Origin: Ichthyophonus hoferi
Lineage: Eukaryota > Opisthokonta > Ichthyosporea > Ichthyophonida > Ichthyophonidae
Length of the DNA: 12,374 nucleotides
Direction of reading: 5' to 3'
Assembly (NCBI GenBank): GCA_002751075.1
Contig: NAOQ01000877.1
Location: 12,189 to 24,562 of the forward strand
Position numbers and translations under genes: made by a program. Under the pieces are notes generated by a model. It worked only from the letters and a program-made list of their open reading frames with translations, searched no databases and was not told the origin of the DNA. Shown in pieces: positions 12,343-12,374 of the stretch (the stretch's first letter is position 1; every line of letters begins with the position of its first letter).

Positions 12343-12374
<32 letters not shown>
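1..12374 (-). CDS. CREBBP/EP300: CBP/p300-family lysine acetyltransferase coactivator (partial, 20 exons)
   Basis: Nuclear coactivator that binds activators through KIX, TAZ and related domains, reads acetyl-lysine with its bromodomain and acetylates histones and other proteins from acetyl-CoA. The joined exons give about 1,332 codons with no internal stop. Domain order is poly-Q, KIX (about 20-95), low-complexity linker, bromodomain (about 395-500), RING/PHD (about 510-640), HAT (about 649-985), ZZ (about 990-1035), TAZ2 (about 1050-1130) and a Q-rich tail (from about 1190). This is the exact CBP/p300 order. Human p300 has 2,414 residues, so the window holds roughly the middle half; TAZ1 and both termini are missing because of the window edges. 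All 19 introns are GT-AG and their phases match. The joined model is my reading of family homology plus splice signals; no transcript was available. Exons are clearly less AT-rich than introns. Whether the host has one copy or two cannot be seen. Confidence 0.96.
99..330. repeat. Coding CAA/CAG-rich region (poly-Q)
   Basis: Several glutamine runs of three to seven residues in exon 20, mixed CAA and CAG, broken by Leu, Met, His and Ala. The plus strand reads as TTG/CTG repeats and creates a valine/alanine-rich shadow frame. Confidence 0.9.
501..1011 (-). other. Intron 19 (511 bp)
   Basis: Phase 0, donor gtatgt, acceptor caccag. A TACTA/TATAC array (907-975) lies near its donor; the rest is AT-rich with A-rich plus-strand runs (about 826-875). 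No gene seen. Confidence 0.82.
907..975. repeat. TACTA pentamer microsatellite
   Basis: About five clean TACTA units (907-932) followed by degenerate TACCATACTATA-like units, inside intron 19. Confidence 0.85.
1012..1188 (-). CDS. CREBBP/EP300: Exon 19: TAZ2 third zinc site and tail
   Basis: Encodes VVQLVMHHAAQCTRTSCRFP, then LCGMMK, matching human LIALCCYHAKHCQENKCPVPFCLNIK with the third HCCC cluster intact. An unrecognised His/Leu/Gln-rich stretch follows, ending NLGPLL. The acceptor has an unusually strong pyrimidine tract (ctctccctctctag). Donor gtatgt; phase 0 at both ends (177 bp). Confidence 0.94.
1375..1422. repeat. ATTAT pentamer microsatellite
   Basis: About seven ATTAT units grading into a TA run, inside intron 18. 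Confidence 0.9.
1488..1683. repeat. Degenerate TACCATACTATA minisatellite
   Basis: Nearly 200 bp of imperfect 5- to 20-bp units built on CCTAC, CATAC and TATAC, inside intron 18. The units differ in several places, so the array is not recent. Confidence 0.85.
1724..1896 (-). CDS. CREBBP/EP300: Exon 18: TAZ2 domain, first two zinc sites
   Basis: Encodes LRQRFLDGLEHASTCSAVDC and RHDQC, then HVPTCRHPKTCHICPQ. Human TAZ2 reads LVHACQCRNANCSLPSC and HTKGCKRKTNGGCPVCKQ, so two HCCC-type zinc clusters are intact. TAZ2 binds acidic activation domains. Acceptor cacacag, donor gtacct; codon G|CC joins exon 17; phase 0 out. Confidence 0.94.
1897..1999 (-). other. Intron 17 (103 bp, the shortest)
   Basis: Phase 1, GT-AG, between ZZ and TAZ2. 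Contains plus-strand AGTATAGTA units (about 1929-1972), the reverse complement of the TACTATACT units in introns 18 and 19. Confidence 0.88.
2000..2093 (-). CDS. CREBBP/EP300: Exon 17: ZZ finger second half
   Basis: Encodes NFDLCPQCHTTTTHEHALFV, matching human YDLCITCYNTKNHDHKMEK, with the CxxC pair and the two histidines that complete the ZZ zinc sites. The tail FGFEDCPAPGH leads to TAZ2. The ZZ of p300 binds the histone H3 tail. Acceptor aacag, donor gtataa; phase 1 out. Confidence 0.93.
2163..2192. repeat. ATTAC pentamer microsatellite
   Basis: About six units of ATTAC/ATTAT/ATTAG in intron 16. Confidence 0.8.
2309..2353. repeat. ACAT tetramer microsatellite with AAAT tail
   Basis: Eight clean ACAT units (2309-2340) followed by about three AAAT units in intron 16. 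Confidence 0.93.
2443..2598 (-). CDS. CREBBP/EP300: Exon 16: HAT end and start of ZZ finger
   Basis: Encodes FNTLRAAKYSTMMMLWHVYR (human FSSLRRAQWSTMCMLVELHT), which closes the HAT domain. It then gives YQCSSCSTVLPSLAHRYYCP and MCE, matching human YTCNECKHHVETRWHCTVCED, the first two zinc-binding CxxC pairs of the ZZ finger. Acceptor atacag, donor gtatgt; phase 0 at both ends. The frame stays open upstream through part of the intron, but the alignment starts exactly at the splice site. Confidence 0.94.
2599..3027 (-). other. Intron 15 (429 bp)
   Basis: Phase 0, GT-AG. Plus-strand T runs (about 2668-2699), a degenerate trinucleotide-like ATTACTATG stretch (about 2734-2810) and a CATTCTCATT-type stretch (about 2866-2915). 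The plus-strand frame made of Ile/Thr/Met is this repeat. Confidence 0.85.
3028..3126 (-). CDS. CREBBP/EP300: Exon 15: HAT C-lobe
   Basis: Encodes IPRQISDPDPLIHSEIMIEP, then EVFLNLSQLCHYT. It matches human PPIVDPDPLIPCDLMDGRDAFLTLARD. The DPDPLI block is diagnostic of the family. Acceptor attacag, donor gtaatg; phase 0 at both ends, 99 bp exactly. Confidence 0.94.
3127..3730 (-). other. Intron 14 (604 bp)
   Basis: Phase 0, GT-AG. Holds a TA run (3167-3184) and a plus-strand A-rich stretch (about 3430-3570). No gene seen; the minus-strand frame extending from exon 15 is intron read-through. Confidence 0.85.
3167..3184. repeat. TA dinucleotide run
   Basis: Nine TA units in intron 14. Confidence 0.9.
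3731..3885 (-). CDS. CREBBP/EP300: Exon 14: autoinhibitory loop and HAT C-lobe
   Basis: Encodes NKNIQGNKQVVKKKGPQRH, a short basic loop, then QVSEVAANVLEAMGRTSDFF and MVARLTSNPQ. These match human LSQKLYATMEKHKEVFFVIRL. I chose the acceptor after plus-strand position 3886 (sense cacag|AT). A second AG 14 nt downstream would shift the frame into a stop within about 15 codons. Donor gtatgc; phase 0 out. The loop that p300 uses for autoinhibition and autoacetylation is about half the human length here. Confidence 0.9.
3886..4150 (-). other. Intron 13 (265 bp)
   Basis: Phase 1, GT-AG, sits in the autoinhibitory-loop coding region. Plus-strand purine-rich block (about 4015-4120), so its transcript is U/C-rich mid-intron but has a weak tract at the acceptor. 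Confidence 0.83.
4151..4313 (-). CDS. CREBBP/EP300: Exon 13: HAT, helices before the autoinhibitory loop
   Basis: Encodes NEGIVHACTDMSGLAEEDV, then HLLGDYWPGVLDQAIVKAEE and a final ESLDEA. Human has ERIVHDYKDIF, FEGDFWPNVLEESIKELEQE and the start of the lysine-rich loop. The GDYWPGVLDQ block is the firm anchor. Acceptor caatag lacks a long pyrimidine tract but is the only one that keeps the frame; donor gtaagc; phase 1 out. Confidence 0.91.
4314..4809 (-). other. Intron 12 (496 bp)
   Basis: Phase 0, donor gtgggt, acceptor caatag. AT-rich with a short TA/TG run (about 4704-4735). No gene seen. Confidence 0.83.
4810..5011 (-). CDS. CREBBP/EP300: Exon 12: HAT core, substrate tunnel
   Basis: Encodes QLRTPIFQEVIVGYLEHC, HMWASPPSLGEEYIFH and PKMLHDWLMTAVQKAQ. 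It aligns without gaps to human CLRTAVYHEILIGYLEYV, HIWACPPSEGDDYIFH and PKRLQEWYKKMLDKA. Conserved: Arg762 (Arg1410), Trp788 (Trp1436), Tyr798 (Tyr1446) and Trp818 (Trp1466). Changed: Leu819 (codon TTG at 4834-4836) stands where p300 has Tyr1467, the proposed general acid; Cys1438 is Ser790. Acceptor acatag, donor gtgggt; phase 0 out. The domain is clearly a p300 HAT; whether it is fully active is open. Confidence 0.95.
5012..5393 (-). other. Intron 11 (382 bp)
   Basis: Phase 2, GT-AG, inside the HAT domain. A plus-strand T/C-rich tract (about 5088-5200) means the transcript is purine-rich there. The plus-strand frame through it is a Leu/Phe/Ser artefact. Confidence 0.85.
5394..5524 (-). CDS. 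CREBBP/EP300: Exon 11: HAT core, acetyl-CoA site
   Basis: Encodes KVDGVDVCVFGIHVYEYGSN, then PNRGRVYIAMIDSVKYIQPA. Human has EIDGVDVCFFGMHVQEYGSD and RRVYISYLDSIHFFRP. Asp751 and Ser752 correspond to p300 Asp1399 and Ser1400 at the CoA site. Met749 is at the position of Tyr1397. Acceptor gcgcag, donor gtaagt; phase 2 out. The frame into exon 12 (CA|A) keeps the ungapped alignment. Confidence 0.95.
5525..5769 (-). other. Intron 10 (245 bp)
   Basis: Phase 0, GT-AG, inside the HAT domain. Includes a TATG-rich stretch (about 5648-5690). Nothing else seen. Confidence 0.85.
5770..5827 (-). CDS. CREBBP/EP300: Exon 10: short HAT exon
   Basis: A 58-bp exon encoding YPDLPKVFPYRQKAIFCFQ, matching human EMSESFPYRTKALFAFEE. 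It is too short to show up as an open frame of its own; both flanking splice sites (acceptor ctttgcag, donor gtaaaa) and the frame support it. Phase 0 out. Confidence 0.92.
5828..6287 (-). other. Intron 9 (460 bp)
   Basis: Phase 2, weak donor gttggt, acceptor with a fair pyrimidine tract (ctactttgcag). Contains a TATACTATGC tandem block (about 5919-5970). No gene seen. Confidence 0.82.
5919..5970. repeat. TATACTATGC-type tandem repeat
   Basis: Three copies of a 14-bp unit containing ACTATGCTATAT, then degenerate copies, in intron 9. Confidence 0.75.
6288..6432 (-). CDS. CREBBP/EP300: Exon 9: acetyltransferase domain N-terminus
   Basis: Encodes GLQRTEVGDHIEKRVQKLL, matching human LQTTRLGNHLEDRVNKFL at the start of the HAT fold, then HSEAGPITVRTLL, matching NHPEAGEVFVRVV. 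It ends MAVQRR, matching GMKSRF. The donor is a weak gttggt, chosen because AG|A restores the frame into exon 10 and the alignment resumes at once (YPDLPKVFPYRQKA versus SFPYRTKA). Reading past it meets nothing family-like. Phase 2 out. Confidence 0.9.
6433..6741 (-). other. Intron 8 (309 bp)
   Basis: Phase 1, GT-AG, between PHD and HAT. AT-rich with no repeat or gene that I can support. Confidence 0.85.
6742..6886 (-). CDS. CREBBP/EP300: Exon 8: PHD finger
   Basis: Encodes YLRCSGCNIRLHATCRLH followed by IKCSLCERD. This matches human FVDCKECGRKMHQICVLHYD and FVCDNCLKK, with the CxxC-x(n)-HxxC-x(n)-CxxC zinc ligands in order. The tail QSFQCALQWPAE corresponds to the poorly conserved linker into the HAT domain. 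Acceptor acacag, donor gtatac; phase 1 out. In p300 the RING/PHD unit sits between the bromodomain and HAT and modulates activity. Confidence 0.92.
6887..7507 (-). other. Intron 7 (621 bp)
   Basis: Phase 0, GT-AG, between the RING and PHD parts. Carries a pentamer array at 6903-6932 next to its acceptor end; the rest is AT-rich. A 64-codon minus-strand frame just after the donor (7308-7502) has no family resemblance. Confidence 0.85.
6903..6932. repeat. GATTA/GATTG pentamer microsatellite
   Basis: Six pentamer units in intron 7, just inside its acceptor end (17 bp from exon 8). Confidence 0.88.
7508..7661 (-). CDS. CREBBP/EP300: Exon 7: RING second half and linker to PHD
   Basis: Encodes SGKSYRVCDNCYEGAG, matching human YQNRYHFCEKCFTEIQG with the CxxC pair kept. 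An acidic stretch and QQAREHFERQQ follow, with PQEPEP at the end, corresponding to KDQFEKKKND and LDPEP in human. Acceptor ctcacag, donor gtaagt; phase 0 out. An ATG lies in frame just upstream at 7675, but it is in the intron and precedes no separate gene. Confidence 0.91.
7662..8130 (-). other. Intron 6 (469 bp)
   Basis: Phase 2, GT-AG, splits the RING domain. AT-rich, without a clear tandem array; nothing gene-like seen. Confidence 0.85.
8131..8272 (-). CDS. CREBBP/EP300: Exon 6: RING-like domain, first half
   Basis: Encodes LITPKMQELGYCC and then a Cys-rich stretch (CYCSGLGCGG) ending QLHWITNI. It matches human IDPVMQSLGYCCGRK and LCCYGKQLC, the start of the interrupted RING that packs against the HAT domain in p300 and restrains it. 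Acceptor atacag, donor gtacat; phase 2 out. Frame with exon 5 (codon C|TA) and exon 7 (AG|T) fixes both ends. Confidence 0.92.
8273..8602 (-). other. Intron 5 (330 bp)
   Basis: Phase 1, GT-AG. About half is a degenerate array with GATATAGTA/GTTATGATAT-like units (about 8311-8480 on the plus strand). The long minus-strand frame reading through it from exon 6 is a Tyr/Ile/Thr-rich artefact. Confidence 0.85.
8311..8480. repeat. Degenerate GATATAGTA-type array
   Basis: Recurring GATATAGTA, GTTATGATAT and ATTGT units with irregular spacing, in intron 5. Boundaries are approximate. Confidence 0.65.
8603..8795 (-). CDS. CREBBP/EP300: Exon 5: bromodomain core
   Basis: Encodes residues 438-501. It begins DYLEVIKNPMDLGTILEKL and runs through DVQLVWSNSWTYNQPNS to FFQE. 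The spacing to human CBP is ungapped: Tyr439 corresponds to the ZA-loop Tyr1125 and Asn482 to the acetyl-lysine-binding Asn1168, so the reader pocket should work. The WLYNRKTS region reads WTYNQPNS. Identity to human over this exon is moderate, well below that of animal CBP proteins. Acceptor cgcag, donor gtaggt; phase 1 out. Confidence 0.95.
8796..9843 (-). other. Intron 4 (1,048 bp, the longest)
   Basis: Phase 0, GT-AG, splits the bromodomain in the ZA loop between IP and DY. It holds a plus-strand purine-rich tract (about 9425-9590), an 18-bp perfect palindrome (9625-9642) and AT-rich filler. A minus-strand open frame over the purine tract is the low-complexity Ser/Leu/Phe reading of pyrimidines and is not credible. 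No transposon or RNA gene recognised. Confidence 0.8.
9844..10844 (-). CDS. CREBBP/EP300: Exon 4: low-complexity linker and bromodomain start
   Basis: The longest exon (1,001 bp, residues 104-437). It opens with a Gln/Met-rich stretch, a Ser/Thr/Asp segment and LVKREGG, which contains a V-K-x-E match to the sumoylation consensus. A Gly/Ala/Thr-rich repeat and a predicted-helical stretch (about 10252-10386) follow, then Gly/Asn/Leu-rich sequence. The exon ends with YTPQDVSRTLIDLHQHLM and EPVDPHRLGIP, which match the first bromodomain helix and the ZA-loop start of human p300 (QPVDPQLLGIP). Acceptor ctgcag and donor gtaggt; phase 0 out. The linker is typical of disordered CBP regions and shows little identity to human. 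Plus-strand reading frames over this exon are shadows of it. Confidence 0.94.
10420..10460. repeat. Coding hexamer repeat (CCTGTC/CCTGCC on plus strand)
   Basis: About seven hexamer units inside exon 4. In gene sense they read as GGGACA/GGGGCA and encode alternating Gly-Thr and Gly-Ala (GTGAGAGTGAGTGTGA). A tract like this is likely to vary in length without changing frame, since the unit is two codons. Confidence 0.88.
10845..11222 (-). other. Intron 3 (378 bp)
   Basis: Phase 1, GT-AG, between KIX and the linker exon. Much of it is a degenerate tandem array built from TTAATCATA-like units (about 10960-11095 on the plus strand), then AT-rich sequence. No gene seen. Confidence 0.85.
10960..11095. 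repeat. Degenerate TTAATCATA-type array
   Basis: Repeated TTAATCATA, CTAATCATG and TTAATCCTA units in intron 3. Boundaries are approximate. Confidence 0.75.
11223..11319 (-). CDS. CREBBP/EP300: Exon 3: KIX domain, last helix
   Basis: Encodes EKYYHMLAEKIYKLKKAQEA followed by a Pro/Gly-rich stretch. The helix is nearly identical to human EYYHLLAEKIYKIQKELEE, including the Tyr pair that lines the activator-binding groove, so this is the best-conserved part of KIX here. Acceptor tatcag, donor gtaagt; phase 1 out (one base, C). Confidence 0.95.
11320..11629 (-). other. Intron 2 (310 bp)
   Basis: Phase 0, GT-AG, inside KIX. Contains a degenerate repeat of about 10 bp around 11383-11455 (plus-strand ATAGTGTATT-like units). 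Nothing else seen. Confidence 0.85.
11630..11735 (-). CDS. CREBBP/EP300: Exon 2: KIX domain, middle
   Basis: Encodes residues 36-71, beginning LVDSLRQVLSDSEDE and ending GVFNEATDQ. It aligns to human KIX from HKLVQAIF to the loop before EYY, including the pattern ENLVAYAKKVEGDMYESA (here NKLRDLAVRIETGVFNEA). The loop after helix 1 is about four residues shorter than in human. The acceptor follows a run of T (ttttttag); donor gtactg; phase 0 out. Frame continuity with exons 1 and 3 fixes both boundaries. Confidence 0.94.
11736..12267 (-). other. Intron 1 (532 bp)
   Basis: Phase 2, GT-AG, inside KIX. AT-rich with TATG/TATA runs (about 11761-11835) and, on the plus strand, a purine-rich stretch (about 12063-12100). 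The short open frames here are low-complexity and I see no gene or RNA in it. Confidence 0.85.
12268..12374 (-). CDS. CREBBP/EP300: Exon 1 in window (partial): poly-Q and KIX helix 1
   Basis: Open at the right edge, frame starting at 12374. It encodes twelve glutamines (alternating CAG/CAA), a short AGGDNSN linker, and NWRERMEYHHRDKLMMKL. The last stretch matches the start of human KIX (GWHEHVTQDLRSHLVHKL), including the tryptophan and the terminal K-L. Donor gtaagc gives a phase 2 intron (ends CT). KIX binds phosphorylated CREB, Myb and MLL-type activation domains in animals. The upstream exons, expected to carry TAZ1, are outside the window. Confidence 0.93.
12339..12374. repeat. Coding CAG/CAA repeat (poly-Q)
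   Basis: Twelve glutamine codons of mixed CAG and CAA in exon 1, continuing beyond the window edge. Confidence 0.9.

Overview
The window is the interior of one intron-rich eukaryotic gene on the minus strand. It encodes a CBP/p300-family transcriptional coactivator and lysine acetyltransferase. I placed 20 coding exons (the first and last run off the window edges) separated by 19 introns. Every intron is GT-AG, and the reading frame stays open across every junction. The exons total 3,998 nt, about 1,332 codons; the introns total 8,376 nt. Residue numbers below count from the first codon inside the window (12374), not from the true N-terminus.

Layout in gene order, right to left. Positions 12374-11223 hold a glutamine run and the KIX domain in exons 1-3. 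Positions 10844-9844 hold a long low-complexity linker and the start of the bromodomain in exon 4. Positions 8795-8603 hold the rest of the bromodomain in exon 5. Positions 8272-6742 hold the interrupted RING/PHD module in exons 6-8. Positions 6432-2443 hold the acetyltransferase domain in exons 9-16. The ZZ zinc finger is in exons 16-17, and TAZ2 is in exons 18-19. Positions 500-1 hold a glutamine-rich C-terminal region that is still open at the edge. The TAZ1 domain and the true start should lie beyond the right edge. The C-terminus, and any canonical nuclear-coactivator-binding domain, should lie beyond the left edge.

Organism. KIX, bromodomain, HAT, ZZ and TAZ2 in one protein is the arrangement of animals and their close relatives; plant HAC proteins lack the bromodomain. 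The bromodomain and HAT are much more diverged from human than animal copies usually are. Intron density is about one per 210 coding bases, with introns mostly 250-620 bp, very AT-rich and full of short tandem repeats. I infer a non-animal holozoan, perhaps an ichthyosporean, or a fast-evolving relative. This is not proven by the window.

No second gene, RNA gene, transposon, viral fossil or CRISPR array could be supported. The most interesting point is in the catalytic domain. An ungapped alignment to human p300 from Asp1399 to Tyr1467 keeps Asp1399, Ser1400, Arg1410, Trp1436, Tyr1446 and Trp1466, but has Leu where p300 has the proposed catalytic Tyr1467, and Met where it has Tyr1397. The lysine-rich autoinhibitory loop is also about half the human length.
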